Origin: Xenorhabdus miraniensis | Lineage (GTDB): Bacteria > Pseudomonadota > Gammaproteobacteria > Enterobacterales > Enterobacteriaceae | Assembly (NCBI RefSeq): GCF_002632615.1 | Contig: NZ_NITZ01000005.1 | Span: 62,001 to 126,000 of the forward strand | Reading direction: 5' to 3' | Length of the DNA: 64,000 nucleotides | In this document: positions 41,329 through 50,603 of the stretch, piece by piece | How positions within the stretch are numbered: the first letter of the stretch is position 1 | Layout of the letters: each line of letters opens with the position of its first letter | Position numbers and translations under genes: made by a program | Notes under the pieces: generated by a model | The model's database searches: none | The model's input: the letters and a program-made list of their open reading frames with translations, nothing else | Told to the model about the DNA's origin: nothing

Positions 41329-42215
41329 TCTTTAGTTATTCCATTGATGGACAACCGTATCTTTTACGCCAGCGCAAATGTGATCATCTGGTGACGGTAC
41401 ACAAGTTGATTACAGGCGGGAAACAGGGAGAGAAAACTTCGACTGGGCAAAAGTGGGTAAATTATTATGACTTGATGTTCCCATTTGTTATTGAGAATGA
41501 GCAATATGTTTTTGGTTTAGCCAAGGACTTTATTAATGCACCACAAAGTACAGATAAATCATTTTGGATTATTGCAAAGTTGGATGAAAAAGGACAGAAA
41601 AAAATAATAGATAGTGGATATTTTGATGTTAGTTATGATGTTGGGTTTGCATATAATATTGGAGGAAGGCAGTTTATCTTACTTCATGGCAAAGAAAATG
41701 GATGGCCTGTTATATCTTACGAAATTTTTACGAAAGGAAAAATGAATCGTAAACCTATATATCAACATAACTGGGATAATTTTTACGGAGCTATATTCTT
41801 TTTTTCAATGGAAGGTAAGCAATATATATACTGTCACACAGAGGCTACTAGAAAGATTTATACATTTGAATTTAACAAGAATGGAACCATAGGTAATATG
41901 GCATATTCTGATACGTGGGCATATTATTACTATCCTCAGAACCCCTTTTTTACTAAAGGAGAGTATTATTACTTTGGTCAGAGGTTCTATGATAATTATT
42001 GGTTTGTTTCTTACATATATAGTAAGGGTGTTCCTGAGCATGTTAACGAACACGAAGCTCCATGGGATACGAGTTATCAATATTTAATTCCATTTTCCAT
42101 TGGTGAAAATCAATATTTTTTGAGGCAGGATCAGAGTAAGGAACATTGGTATATTGCAGAGCTTTTTGCTGATGCAAATATGGGAGTTGACACTGACTCC
42201 AGCGATAACCATTAA
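41286..42215 (+). CDS. Propeller-like repeat protein, 5' end replaced by IS
   Basis: Codons 1-14 come from the IS end; native sequence begins at Ile15 (IFSYSIDGQPYLLRQRK). The rest holds about six repeats of 40-50 residues, each with a pattern like FxIxGxQYhL then WxI.L...G (FPFVIENEQYVFGLAKD, FAYNIGGRQFILLHGKE, FFFSMEGKQYIYCHTEA, PFFTKGEYYYFGQRFYD, IPFSIGENQYFLRQDQS). This predicts a beta-propeller or lectin-like fold rich in Tyr and Trp. The C-terminus (DTDSSDNH) resembles that of the 649-aa protein (KDTDNH). No ribosome site lies before the current ATG, so it may be a pseudogene. No name can be given. Confidence 0.65.
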   Translation: MPVLKGLILKILYMIFSYSIDGQPYLLRQRKCDHLVTVHKLITGGKQGEKTSTGQKWVNYYDLMFPFVIENEQYVFGLAKDFINAPQSTDKSFWIIAKLDEKGQKKIIDSGYFDVSYDVGFAYNIGGRQFILLHGKENGWPVISYEIFTKGKMNRKPIYQHNWDNFYGAIFFFSMEGKQYIYCHTEATRKIYTFEFNKNGTIGNMAYSDTWAYYYYPQNPFFTKGEYYYFGQRFYDNYWFVSYIYSKGVPEHVNEHEAPWDTSYQYLIPFSIGENQYFLRQDQSKEHWYIAELFADANMGVDTDSSDNH

Positions 42216-42322
42216 TTCCTGTTAATATGTATATTCAAGGATTTCAAGGTAAGTAGTGACAAAACTTAGGCATCAGAACTGCTGGAAAATAGCATTATTT
42301 TCAAACTTGTTTATCAGTGGAC

Positions 42323-42352
42323 AGAACTGGCTCACGATTGTGAGCCAATTCT
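42323..42352 (+). terminator. Hairpin, possible terminator of island genes
   Basis: agaactggctcac (42323-42335) pairs with gtgagccaattct (42340-42352), one mismatch, followed by gttatttc. It lies about 110 bases after the last island ORF. Confidence 0.55.
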
Positions 42353-42423
42353 GTTATTTCATATAAAGTTCCTTTGAATTTTTCAACTTAGCAGGAAGCA
42401 TCAAAAGATGAATTCTATTATAC

Positions 42424-42461
42424 CGATTCTCTGATTAACTCACCGCTAATGAGACAAAACC
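42424..42461 (-). mobile_element. Terminus fragment of the same IS6-like element
   Basis: Read on the minus strand from 42461, ggttttgtctcattagcgg and the following bases match the terminus at 31679-31717 in about 34 of 39 positions, including the transposase stop region. It faces leftward, opposite to the copy at 31679, so the two outline the island as inverted boundaries. Confidence 0.8.
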
Positions 42462-42496
42462 CCAATAAACGAATTGGAGTATTGAGTAGTGGATTG

Positions 42497-42542
42497 AACT
42501 GAAAGCAGAGTTTAAGGATGGATTAAAACAATGCTTTCAGTT
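42497..42542 (-). terminator. Inverted repeat just past the znuB stop
   Basis: aactgaaagca (42497-42507) pairs exactly with 42532-42542 over a 24-base loop. It may end znuCB transcription on the minus strand, but no T-run is adjacent. Confidence 0.45.
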
Positions 42543-42548
42543 GGTATA

Positions 42549-43334
42549 TCAACTTCTCGCCTTCGACGTTAAACTCAGCGCAAATAACATTGCGGCACAA
42601 AGTACAACAGAAGGCCCTGCGGGGGTGTTATAAAATGCCGACAAAGTTAACCCTCCTGTGACAGAAAGCATACCGACAATTATCGCAAAAACAGCCATTT
42701 GCTCTGGCGTGCGGGAGAAGCGACGGGCAGTCGCAGCAGGAATAATCAGCAGAGAAGTGATAATTAATGCACCGACAAATTTCATCGCCAACCCGATGGT
42801 TAATGCTGTTACTAACATCAACAGAACACGCAGACGTTGAATTTTAATGCCATCAACAAAGGCCAGATCCTGGCTGACTGTCATTGATAGCAGGGCACGC
42901 CATTGCCATGCCAGCAATCCGGCAACAATCACGACACCAGCCGCAATCAACCAGAGATCTTCATAAGTCACAGACAGAAGATCGCCAAATAAGTACGCCA
43001 TCATATCGACTCGTACACTGGTCATAAAGCTGACGACGACTAAACCTAGTGAGAGCGAACTGTGAGCTAGAATACCCAGTAATGTATCAACTGCCAATTG
43101 AGGCCGTTTTTCCAGCCAAACTAAAATAATGGCTAATATGAGTGTCACCGCAATAACAGCATAAAATGGATTGACATTCAGTAAGAAACCAAATGCAACA
43201 CCGAGCAATGATGCGTGGGCCAGTGTGTCACCAAAATAGGACATTCTGCGCCAAACAACAAAAGAGCCGAGAGGGCCTGCGGCAATTGCCAATAACATTC
43301 CGGCCAGCCAGCCAGGAAGTAATAATTCAATCAT
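42549..43334 (-). CDS. znuB: Zinc ABC transporter permease ZnuB
   Basis: The 261-aa hydrophobic protein starts [36 protein letters not shown], typical of ZnuB, with the conserved permease loop [15 protein letters not shown] and about eight membrane helices. With ZnuC and ZnuA it imports zinc under limitation. Its start overlaps the znuC stop by four bases. In E. coli znuB directly adjoins ruvB; here the island separates them. Confidence 0.97.
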   Translation of the reverse strand: MIELLLPGWLAGMLLAIAAGPLGSFVVWRRMSYFGDTLAHASLLGVAFGFLLNVNPFYAVIAVTLILAIILVWLEKRPQLAVDTLLGILAHSSLSLGLVVVSFMTSVRVDMMAYLFGDLLSVTYEDLWLIAAGVVIVAGLLAWQWRALLSMTVSQDLAFVDGIKIQRLRVLLMLVTALTIGLAMKFVGALIITSLLIIPAATARRFSRTPEQMAVFAIIVGMLSVTGGLTLSAFYNTPAGPSVVLCAAMLFALSLTSKARS

Positions 43335-44104
43335 CGACGTGGTTCTCCACCATTTTTAAAAATCGCTTTTCCTTTCAAATCATGATGATGATTATGGTGA
43401 TGACGGTAAACCGCCAGTTGTTCCGCACCGTGGCGACCAAACATTGCGATAAATTCTGGATGTATTGATACAACTTCCGGTGTGCCAGAGCAGCAAATAT
43501 GTTGATTAAGGCATAAAACTTCGTCTGTTTTCGCCATTACCAAGTGCAGATCATGGGATACCATAAGTACGGCGCAATTCAGTTCTGTTCTGATTTGGTT
43601 GATTAAATCGTAAAGTGCCAATTGACCGTTGACATCAACGCCCTGTGTCGGTTCATCAAGAACTAAAAGTTGGGGGTGATTGAGTAAGGCTCTGGCAAGT
43701 AATACTCGCTGAGTTTCTCCACCTGACAACTTTTGCATGGGTTGCTCCAATAAATGGGCAGCGTTGACCCGATTTAATACTGGCATGATATCTGCTGATT
43801 TCACGTTGGGCCTTAGCATCATGAAGCGCTTAACAGTCAGAGGCAATGTAGGGTCAAGGTTAAGCTTCTGTGGAACATAACCAATTTTTAACGCCGGACT
43901 CTGTTCAATAGTGCCTGAAGAGGGTTGAACTAAACCGAGGACAACACGAACCAGAGTTGATTTTCCTGCGCCGTTTGGGCCAATGAGCGTCAGAATTTTT
44001 CCTTGTTTGAGATTGAAGGAAATATTATTCAGCACCTTGCGGTGACCAAATTCAACCGTAATATTTTTTAGGGTGATCATATTCAGAGTGATCATAGTTG
44101 GCAT
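43331..44104 (-). CDS. znuC: Zinc ABC transporter ATPase ZnuC
   Basis: The 257-aa ATPase has Walker [10 protein letters not shown], the signature LSGGE, Walker [13 protein letters not shown] and the switch His in [14 protein letters not shown]. The C-terminal His cluster ([10 protein letters not shown]) is characteristic of ZnuC. Three in-frame ATG codons (44104, 44095, 44080) open the gene within a small near-repeat (ATGATCAC twice); none has a good ribosome site, so the exact start is unsettled. The Zur operator lies 24 bases upstream of the first ATG. Confidence 0.96.
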   Translation of the reverse strand: MPTMITLNMITLKNITVEFGHRKVLNNISFNLKQGKILTLIGPNGAGKSTLVRVVLGLVQPSSGTIEQSPALKIGYVPQKLNLDPTLPLTVKRFMMLRPNVKSADIMPVLNRVNAAHLLEQPMQKLSGGETQRVLLARALLNHPQLLVLDEPTQGVDVNGQLALYDLINQIRTELNCAVLMVSHDLHLVMAKTDEVLCLNQHICCSGTPEVVSIHPEFIAMFGRHGAEQLAVYRHHHNHHHDLKGKAIFKNGGEPRR

Positions 44105-44127
44105 GTTAAAAGTCTTGCAGAATTATT

Positions 44128-44150
44128 GAGATGTTATAATATAACATTAC
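44128..44150. promoter_or_regulatory. Zur operator between znuC and znuA
   Basis: gagatgttataatataacattac has a perfect core palindrome (atgttataatataacat, 44131-44147) matching the Zur box of E. coli znu genes. It sits in the divergent promoter region and would let zinc-loaded Zur repress znuCB and znuA together. Confidence 0.92.
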
Positions 44151-44178
44151 TCAGTTTACTGCATGGAATATTCATATT

Positions 44179-45135
44179 ATGTTACACAAGTCACAGAAAT
44201 ACGCGCATAAATATTTTCGTAAAATTGCGTTAGCCACTGCGTTAGTGGCTGGAGTGAATTGCTTTGCGCAGGCAGATGTTGTCACTTCCATTCGTCCGTT
44301 GGGTTTTATCGCTGCGGCTATTGCTGATGGTGTAACAAATACTCAGGTGCTTTTGCCTGATGGCGCTTCTCCACATGATTATGCTTTACGGCCTTTGGAT
44401 GTCCAAAAAATCAACCAAGCTGATTTGGTTGTCTGGATTGGCCCGGATATGGAAACATTTTTGGCGAAGCCGATAGCTAGAATTGATCAGAACAAACAAC
44501 TCGCATTGGCTGATCTATCTACAATCAAGCCATTATTGTTGAAAAATAGCGAAGATGATAATCACTCAGTTGAATCGAATCAGCATAAACATGAAACTGA
44601 TCACGAACACCATCATCACGGTGAATATAATATGCATATTTGGCTTTCTCCAAAGATTGCGGAGAAAGCAGCTCAGGCAATATATGATCGGCTTGTTGAA
44701 CAGTACCCTCAACAAAAGCAGCAGTTACAAGTAAACCTACGTAAATTCAATGGACAGCTCATACAAACTGATAAGAATATTGCTAATATTTTAAATCCTG
44801 TAAGAAAACAAGGGTATTTTGTTTTTCATGATGCGTACGGCTATTTTGAAAAACATTACCAATTAGCTCCAGTAGGCGTTTTCACGGTTAATCCTGAAAT
44901 ACAGCCGGGAGCACAAAAATTACACTATATACGAACACAATTGGTTGAGCAGAAAGCGAAGTGTATTTTTGCTGAACCTCAATTCAGGCCGGCCGTCATT
45001 CATGCCGTAGCAAAAGGTACTGGTGTACGTATCGGGGTGCTTGACCCTTTGGGAAGTGGCATCGTATTGGATAGTGACAGCTATATGAAATTTATAACTC
45101 AGTTGTCGGAACAATACGCGAGCTGCCTGAATTAG
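44179..45135 (+). CDS. znuA: Zinc-binding periplasmic protein ZnuA
   Basis: The 318-aa protein has a signal peptide (cleavage about residue 32, CFAQA-DVV), the ZnuA opening TSIRPLGFIAAAIADGV, and zinc ligands in GASPHDYALRP, NMHIWLSPK, YFVFHDAYGYFE and the C-terminal region. A charged His-rich loop (residues 129-148, with HEHHHHGE) is the typical zinc-collecting loop. A Cys pair (about Cys274 and Cys316) probably forms the usual disulphide. Divergent from znuCB and sharing the Zur operator. Confidence 0.97.
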   Translation: MLHKSQKYAHKYFRKIALATALVAGVNCFAQADVVTSIRPLGFIAAAIADGVTNTQVLLPDGASPHDYALRPLDVQKINQADLVVWIGPDMETFLAKPIARIDQNKQLALADLSTIKPLLLKNSEDDNHSVESNQHKHETDHEHHHHGEYNMHIWLSPKIAEKAAQAIYDRLVEQYPQQKQQLQVNLRKFNGQLIQTDKNIANILNPVRKQGYFVFHDAYGYFEKHYQLAPVGVFTVNPEIQPGAQKLHYIRTQLVEQKAKCIFAEPQFRPAVIHAVAKGTGVRIGVLDPLGSGIVLDSDSYMKFITQLSEQYASCLN

Positions 45136-45155
45136 TACAATAAGGAATTTTATTA

Positions 45156-46469
45156 GTGCAGCAAATAGCTAAAACTATTGTTTTGGTATACAACAACCTG
45201 CCCAAACCACATAAGATCATGCTTGGTTCTTTGACGCTGGTCACTTTGGCTGTCGCAGTGTGGAGGCCGGTTATTTACCATGAACGGGAAGAACGTGCAG
45301 GTAACATTATTATCAGTACTCCCAGTACCCTCCCTGATGCGACAGATGATGTAGCAGGAGATGTTAATGAGCAGTTCCCCGATGAAGGAATTGGGGATGA
45401 AGAAGGGAGTTCGGATACAGCAGCAAATGTTCCCCATCAATATGTTGTTTCCCAAGGTGATACCTTAAGTTCTATTTTAACTCAGTTTGGTATTGATTCC
45501 TCGGATGTGGCTTTGTTGGCGAACCAATATGGGGCATTACGTAATTTAGGTATTGGTCAGTCATTGTCATGGTCGATTGATGAAAATGGCAATTTAAAAA
45601 CACTGACGTGGGATATATCACGCCGTGAAACCCGTACGTATACCCGCGAAGGGGATACCTTTAAAGAAACGCAGGAATTTCAAAAAGGGGAATGGAAAAA
45701 CAGTGTCATCACAGGAACAGTCGATGGCAGCTTTAATGGTAGTGCGCTGACTGCCGGGCTGACGAGTAGTGAAGCCAGAGAAGTCACAAAAGCGCTGCAA
45801 TGGCAAATAGATTTCCGTAAATTGCGTAAAGGTGACCGTTTTTCTGTGTTGATGTCCCGTGAAATGCTCGATGGAAAAAGTGAACAGGGCCAATTATTGG
45901 GGGTTCGTTTACAAAGTGGCGGGAATGATTATTATGCTTTCCGTGCCAATGACGGGCGTTTTTATGATAGCAATGCGTCTGGTTTAGAACGTGGCTTCCT
46001 GCGTTTTCCGACGACTAAACAATTCAGGGTTTCATCTCCTTTTAATCCGCATCGTTTAAATCCGGTAACCGGGCGGATCACTGCACACAAAGGGGTTGAT
46101 TTTGCCATGCCAGTAGGAACCCCTGTTTTGGCAGTCGGTGATGGAGAAGTGATCGTATCTAAGTTTGATGGAGCTGCTGGTAATTTCATCGCCATCAGGC
46201 ATGGTCGCCAATATACGACCCGATACATGCACCTGAGAAAATTGTTAGTAAAACCGGGTCAGAAGATAAAACGAGGCGAGCGTATTGCATTATCAGGAAA
46301 TACAGGCCGTTCGACTGGCCCGCATTTGCACTTTGAATTCTGGGATAACCAACAGCCGGTTAATCCACTTACTGCAAAATTACCGCGTTCCGGTGGCTTA
46401 AGTGGTAAAGAACGTGCCGAATATATAGCAATGGTTAAGGACGTTAAACCTCAATTGTTACTAGACTGA
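45156..46469 (+). CDS. mepM: Murein DD-endopeptidase MepM
   Basis: The 437-aa protein starts at a GTG (AAGGA nine bases upstream), has one N-terminal membrane anchor (about 18-36), a LysM domain (about 97-145; QYVVSQGDTLSSILTQFG) and a C-terminal M23 peptidase domain (about 300-405) with zinc ligands in HKGVDFAMPVGTPVLAVGDG and the HLHF of TGPHLHFEFW. It cuts D-Ala-mDAP crosslinks to allow wall growth. It lies between znuA and lpxM as in E. coli and ends at a strong terminator. Confidence 0.96.
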   Translation: MQQIAKTIVLVYNNLPKPHKIMLGSLTLVTLAVAVWRPVIYHEREERAGNIIISTPSTLPDATDDVAGDVNEQFPDEGIGDEEGSSDTAANVPHQYVVSQGDTLSSILTQFGIDSSDVALLANQYGALRNLGIGQSLSWSIDENGNLKTLTWDISRRETRTYTREGDTFKETQEFQKGEWKNSVITGTVDGSFNGSALTAGLTSSEAREVTKALQWQIDFRKLRKGDRFSVLMSREMLDGKSEQGQLLGVRLQSGGNDYYAFRANDGRFYDSNASGLERGFLRFPTTKQFRVSSPFNPHRLNPVTGRITAHKGVDFAMPVGTPVLAVGDGEVIVSKFDGAAGNFIAIRHGRQYTTRYMHLRKLLVKPGQKIKRGERIALSGNTGRSTGPHLHFEFWDNQQPVNPLTAKLPRSGGLSGKERAEYIAMVKDVKPQLLLD

Positions 46470-46500
46470 ATGTATAGGTTTTTCGATAATTAACAGACAT

Positions 46501-46543
46501 AAAAGCGGATGATTGATATCATCCGCTTTTGTATTATTTTTTT
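46501..46543 (+). terminator. Intrinsic terminator after mepM
   Basis: aaaagcggatgat (46501-46513) pairs exactly with 46518-46530 around tgat, followed by gtattattttttt. Confidence 0.93.
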
Positions 46544-46594
46544 GTTGGAAACTTGCGTTTTGAAAGCGAGTGTTGGAATCATCAGAGTTAGCCC

Positions 46595-47563
46595 ATGAAT
46601 AAAGAGAAAAATACAAATAGTAAGTTGGGATATATCCCGAAGTTTCATCGATCTTATTTGCATCCCCGTTATTGGGGGATTTGGGCTGGCGTAGGAGTAT
46701 TGGCAGGGTTGGCTTATGTTCCTGTGAAATGGCGTGATCCATTGTTGGCCAGAATAGGTGTTTGGGCAGGCAGAAAAGCGAAAAGTGCCCGCCGCAGGGC
46801 GAAAATCAATTTAATTTACTGTTTTCCTGAGCTAACAGAACAGCAGCGCGAAGACCTGATTGATCGCATGTTTGCTACCGCACCTCAATCCTTTGTTATG
46901 CTGGCGGAGCTTTGCCTGAGAGGGGAAAAATCGACACTTGAACGCACTCAATGGCATGGTGAAGAGATTATTCAAACCCTAAGAGAGCAGGGTAAGAATG
47001 TCATTGTTATGGTTCCACATGGTTGGGCCATTGATATTCCCGCCATGTTATTGGCAGCACGCGGCCAGAAAGTATCAGGCATGTTTCACCATCAATCCAA
47101 TCCTGTCGCTGATTATTTGTGGAATAAGGCTCGTCAACACTTTGGTGGTCAGTTACATTCCCGCGACGCAGGAATTAAACCCTTTATTGCATCAATACGT
47201 GAAGGATTTTGGGGATATTATTTGCCCGATCAGGATCATGGTGAAGAACACAGTGAATTTGTCGATTTCTTTGCCACTTATAAAGCAACACTGCCTGCGG
47301 TCGGGCGATTAATGAAAGTTTGCCGTGCGGCTGTTGTCCCGCTATTTCCGGTTTATAACTGTCAAACTCATCAATTGGATATTTATATCCGTCCACCAAT
47401 GGACGATATTGCGGGGAAGGATGATGCTTATATTGCCCGCCGTATGAATGAGGAATTAGAGGAGTTGGTTAAGCCAAATCCTGAACAATATACCTGGATC
47501 TTAAAATTGCTTAAGACACGGAAAGAAGGGGATATAGAGCCTTATAAAAGGAAGGATCTTTAA
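46595..47563 (+). CDS. lpxM: Lipid A myristoyltransferase LpxM
   Basis: The 322-aa protein belongs to the LpxL/LpxM/LpxP acyltransferases. The catalytic H-x4-D motif is MVPHGWAIDIP. Other family blocks are FHHQSNPVADYLWNKARQHFGG and LPDQDHGEEHSEFVDFFATYKATL. One N-terminal hydrophobic stretch is an inner-membrane anchor. It adds the secondary acyl chain completing hexa-acyl lipid A. Its place between mepM and pykA matches E. coli msbB/lpxM rather than lpxL. The ribosome site is unclear. Confidence 0.94.
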   Translation: MNKEKNTNSKLGYIPKFHRSYLHPRYWGIWAGVGVLAGLAYVPVKWRDPLLARIGVWAGRKAKSARRRAKINLIYCFPELTEQQREDLIDRMFATAPQSFVMLAELCLRGEKSTLERTQWHGEEIIQTLREQGKNVIVMVPHGWAIDIPAMLLAARGQKVSGMFHHQSNPVADYLWNKARQHFGGQLHSRDAGIKPFIASIREGFWGYYLPDQDHGEEHSEFVDFFATYKATLPAVGRLMKVCRAAVVPLFPVYNCQTHQLDIYIRPPMDDIAGKDDAYIARRMNEELEELVKPNPEQYTWILKLLKTRKEGDIEPYKRKDL

Positions 47564-47625
47564 TTGCTGAATAATTAACCTTCGTTTTATTTGAGAATAA
47601 TATTTTCAGAGGCCCGTAGGTTTTT

Positions 47626-47660
47626 ATAATAAGGGGCAGTGTAATGCCCCTTATTATTTG
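47626..47660. terminator. Shared terminator between lpxM and pykA
   Basis: ataataaggggca (47626-47638) pairs exactly with 47645-47657 over a six-base loop and is followed by ttg. It lies between the convergent lpxM and pykA. Confidence 0.8.
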
Positions 47661-47672
47661 ATTAATAATCCA

Positions 47673-49115
47673 CTATTCTACTTCAAGTATACGACAAGTA
47701 TTGGTGCTGCCAATGGTTCTCATCTGATCGCCCTGAGTCACCAGCACTAAGTCTCCAGAGGAGAGATAGCCTTTATCACACAGGCGGGCAATAGCTTCGC
47801 TTACCGCAGCGATCCCATCAGTGTGCGAACTGCAATAAACGGGAGTTACACCACGATAAAGGGCAGTGCGGTTTAAGGTCGATTCATGGCGTGACATGGA
47901 GAAAATAGGCAAGCCAGAGCTAATACGAGACATCATGCGAGCCGTGCGCCCTGATTCCGTCATGGCAATGATTGCCTTGACACCTTTAAGATGGTTGGCG
48001 GCATACATTGTAGACATTGAAATAGCTTCTTCAATGCTGTCGAATGTAATATCTAAGCGATGTTTGGAAACGTTGACGCTTGGCATTTTTTCAGCGCCCA
48101 AACAGACTTGCGCCATCGCTGCAACGGTTTCCGCCGGATATTGACCTGCTGCCGTTTCAGCAGAGAGCATAACCGCATCGGTGCCATCCAATACCGCATT
48201 GGCAACATCCATGACCTCAGCACGAGTCGGCATTGGGTTGGTGATCATGGATTCCATCATTTGCGTAGCAGTAATTACAACTCGATTCAGTTGACGAGCA
48301 CGGCGAATCAGCTTCTTCTGCACACCGACCAGCTCAGGATCCCCGATTTCAACACCGAGATCACCACGGGCAACCATGACAACATCAGCCGCCAGAATGA
48401 TTTCATCAATAATTTCATCACTGCTGACCGCTTCCGCACGCTCAACTTTAGCGACGATTTGGGTATCACAACCCGCATCACGTGCAAGGCGGCGGGCATA
48501 ATTCAGATCTTCACCTGAACGCGGGAAAGAAACAGCAAGGTAATCAACACCAATTTTGGCGGCAGTAATGATATCTTCTTTATCTTTTGCTGTCAGTGCC
48601 TCAGCTGATAAGCCCCCACCCAATTTATTGATACCTTTATTGTTAGAAAGCGGGCCTCCCACTGTCACTTCCGTGAATACTTTCATGCCCTCAACATTCA
48701 GGACTCTCAATTGAACCCGCCCATCATCCAATAGCAGGATATCACCGGCCATAACATCAGACGGTAGGCCTTTATAATCTATACCGACTTTTTCTTTATC
48801 TCCTTCTCCCTTACCCAGATTGGCATCCAGCAGGAATTTATCCCCAATATTGAGGAAGATTTTCCCTTCCTTAAAAGTGGATACGCGAATTTTGGGCCCT
48901 TGAAGATCACCGAGAATGGCGACATGACAGCCCAAACGGGCAGCAATTTCGCGCACTTTATTAGCACGTTGGATATGATCTTCCGCAGTGCCATGAGAAA
49001 AATTAAGGCGGACAACATTGGCTCCCGCGTTGATAACTTTTTCTAGATTGTTGTCACGATCTGTAGCCGGGCCAAGTGTAGTGACGATCTTTGTTCTTCT
49101 GAGCCGTCTGGACAT
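47673..49115 (-). CDS. pykA: Pyruvate kinase II (PykA)
   Basis: The 480-aa enzyme matches Pyk[24 protein letters not shown], the active site region with [24 protein letters not shown] and [28 protein letters not shown], and the C-terminal allosteric part with [15 protein letters not shown]. It makes pyruvate and ATP from phosphoenolpyruvate and ADP; the AMP/sugar-phosphate-activated type II isozyme is inferred from similarity and the hexR neighbour. The order pykA-hexR-zwf is as in E. coli. Confidence 0.96.
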   Translation of the reverse strand: MSRRLRRTKIVTTLGPATDRDNNLEKVINAGANVVRLNFSHGTAEDHIQRANKVREIAARLGCHVAILGDLQGPKIRVSTFKEGKIFLNIGDKFLLDANLGKGEGDKEKVGIDYKGLPSDVMAGDILLLDDGRVQLRVLNVEGMKVFTEVTVGGPLSNNKGINKLGGGLSAEALTAKDKEDIITAAKIGVDYLAVSFPRSGEDLNYARRLARDAGCDTQIVAKVERAEAVSSDEIIDEIILAADVVMVARGDLGVEIGDPELVGVQKKLIRRARQLNRVVITATQMMESMITNPMPTRAEVMDVANAVLDGTDAVMLSAETAAGQYPAETVAAMAQVCLGAEKMPSVNVSKHRLDITFDSIEEAISMSTMYAANHLKGVKAIIAMTESGRTARMMSRISSGLPIFSMSRHESTLNRTALYRGVTPVYCSSHTDGIAAVSEAIARLCDKGYLSSGDLVLVTQGDQMRTIGSTNTCRILEVE

Positions 49116-49190
49116 GTATTACTCCGTTGACCTGTGAAGTATGAATCTTCGGTTACCGTAGGATAACCATTTTTATTTACTGACGATTAC

Positions 49191-49217
49191 CCTCGTACTG
49201 CAAATATGCAGACGAGG
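49191..49217. repeat. Hairpin in the pykA leader
   Basis: cctcgtactgca (49191-49202) pairs with tgcagacgagg (49207-49217), one bulged base. It lies between hexR and pykA; without a T-run, an attenuator or RNA-stability role is only possible. Confidence 0.55.
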
Positions 49218-49287
49218 AAAAGTCTACATATGCTATCAGTCTGGAGAGTTGATAAATAGTGAACAAAAACACAGTCTATTTTCCGGT

Positions 49288-50136
49288 TTATTCATGCTTA
49301 TCAAACCGCGAATTACGCAATGCTTCCTTGACCCTCTTCAAATTATCCCTGAATTTTGAGCCTCGGCGCAGTGTAAAACCGGTTGCCAGCACATCAATGA
49401 TGGTAAGTTGAGCAATTCTTGAAACCATTGGCATATAAATATCCGTATCTTCGGGAACATCCAACAGAATGGAAAGTGTTGCTTCTTGTGCTAAGGGAGA
49501 ACTTGTCGAGGTAATGGCGATGACCGTTGCATCATTTTCACGAGCCAGTTTGGCAATTTCGACGAGGCTTTTTGTTCGTCCTGTATGGGAAATCAGGACG
49601 ACAACGTCCCCTTCGGTACTGTTAATGCAGCTCATTCTTTGCATCACAATATCGTCAAAATAGGTAACCGGGATATTGAAGCGAAAAAATTTATTCATGG
49701 CATCATGGGCTACCGCGGCTGATGCCCCTAAACCAAAAAAAGAGAGTTTTCTGGCCTGTGTCAATAGATCAACCGCCCGGTTAATGGCCGCAATATCCAG
49801 ATTATTTTTGACTGTTTCCAGGTTTGCCATCACCGATTCAAAAATTTTATTGGTATAAGAGGTGACGCTGTCACTTTCTTCTACATTGCGATTCACATAA
49901 GGTGTACCATTAGCGAGGCTTTGTGCCAGATGCAATTTAAAATCGGGGAAACCTTTGGTATTCATGCGACGACAGAAACGATTAACTGTAGGTTCACTCA
50001 CATTCGCCATTTTAGCCAGAGTGGCGATACTTGAATGGATGGCAGTCTGTGGTGAAGCAAGGATGACCTGCGCAACCTTTTTCTCTGACTTACTCAAAAC
50101 ATCAAGACTATTTTGGAGCTGTTCCAGTGTGTTCAT
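49288..50136 (-). CDS. hexR: HexR, RpiR-family repressor of central carbon genes
   Basis: The 282-aa protein has an N-terminal helix-turn-helix (about 30-60; IATLAKMANVSEPTVNRFCRRM) and a C-terminal SIS sugar-phosphate domain (about 125-255; LSFFGLGASAAVAHDAMNKFFR, VVVLISHTGRTKSLVEIAKLAR). HexR represses zwf and related genes and is released by 2-keto-3-deoxy-6-phosphogluconate in bacteria with the Entner-Doudoroff pathway. It is divergent from zwf and a matching operator precedes zwf. Confidence 0.95.
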   Translation of the reverse strand: MNTLEQLQNSLDVLSKSEKKVAQVILASPQTAIHSSIATLAKMANVSEPTVNRFCRRMNTKGFPDFKLHLAQSLANGTPYVNRNVEESDSVTSYTNKIFESVMANLETVKNNLDIAAINRAVDLLTQARKLSFFGLGASAAVAHDAMNKFFRFNIPVTYFDDIVMQRMSCINSTEGDVVVLISHTGRTKSLVEIAKLARENDATVIAITSTSSPLAQEATLSILLDVPEDTDIYMPMVSRIAQLTIIDVLATGFTLRRGSKFRDNLKRVKEALRNSRFDKHE

Positions 50137-50603
50137 AAGACGCGGTTCAACCTCGGTTTTAACGATTTCATTAACAGGAGAAATCTATGTCATTTTTATG
50201 AAAATATACTACTTGTTATTGAAAGCTGGCAGTGGCAACAACCGGATAAGTTAAGATTTTTCATGAAAATATGACAAGTGTCTAACTTTCAACTTAGTAA
50301 GATTATTTCTTAAACGTTGTAAGTTTTCAGTTAATTGTTGCTATTTGGTATGAATTCCAGCCAATTCTCAATATCAATATAAAAACCAGCATGAATGTAA
50401 AAAACAGTATACAGAAAACGGGGTGTGAAGGTTATTTGAGCAGTTTTTTTCCAACAAATTCTATATTGCATTCAACTAAGCAGCAACATGAAAGTGGGAG
50501 AGCATACATGAATAATCGGTGTTTACTGCTTATAACCAAAAGAGTACATTACTCGCAGGTTATGTAAAAAAATTACAATATCCCGTAATTGAGGAGATGC
50601 AAC
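50137..50603. other. hexR-zwf divergent intergenic region (467 bp)
   Basis: This AT-rich region must hold the promoters of hexR and zwf. The only clear element is the HexR-type palindrome at 50563-50577. No ORF with a ribosome site or stable RNA was seen. Confidence 0.6.
50563..50577 (+). promoter_or_regulatory. HexR operator upstream of zwf
   Basis: tgtaaaaaaattaca fits the TGTAAT-N3-ATTACA-like HexR palindrome (TGTAA and TTACA arms exact). It ends 26 bases before the zwf ATG, a repressor position within or just past the promoter. Confidence 0.7.

Larger units (their letters stand above)
42216..42548. other. Island right-end spacer before znuB (333 bp)
   Basis: No gene is seen. The stretch holds a hairpin after the repeat protein (42323-42352), an IS terminus fragment (42424-42461) and an 11-bp inverted repeat (42497-42507 with 42532-42542) just beyond the znuB stop. 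Confidence 0.7.

Noticed and set aside
31671..42469. Target-site duplication flanking the island
   Set aside because: ataaaata on the left and ccaataaa on the right share AATAAA only out of register with the termini, so this is not a convincing duplication.
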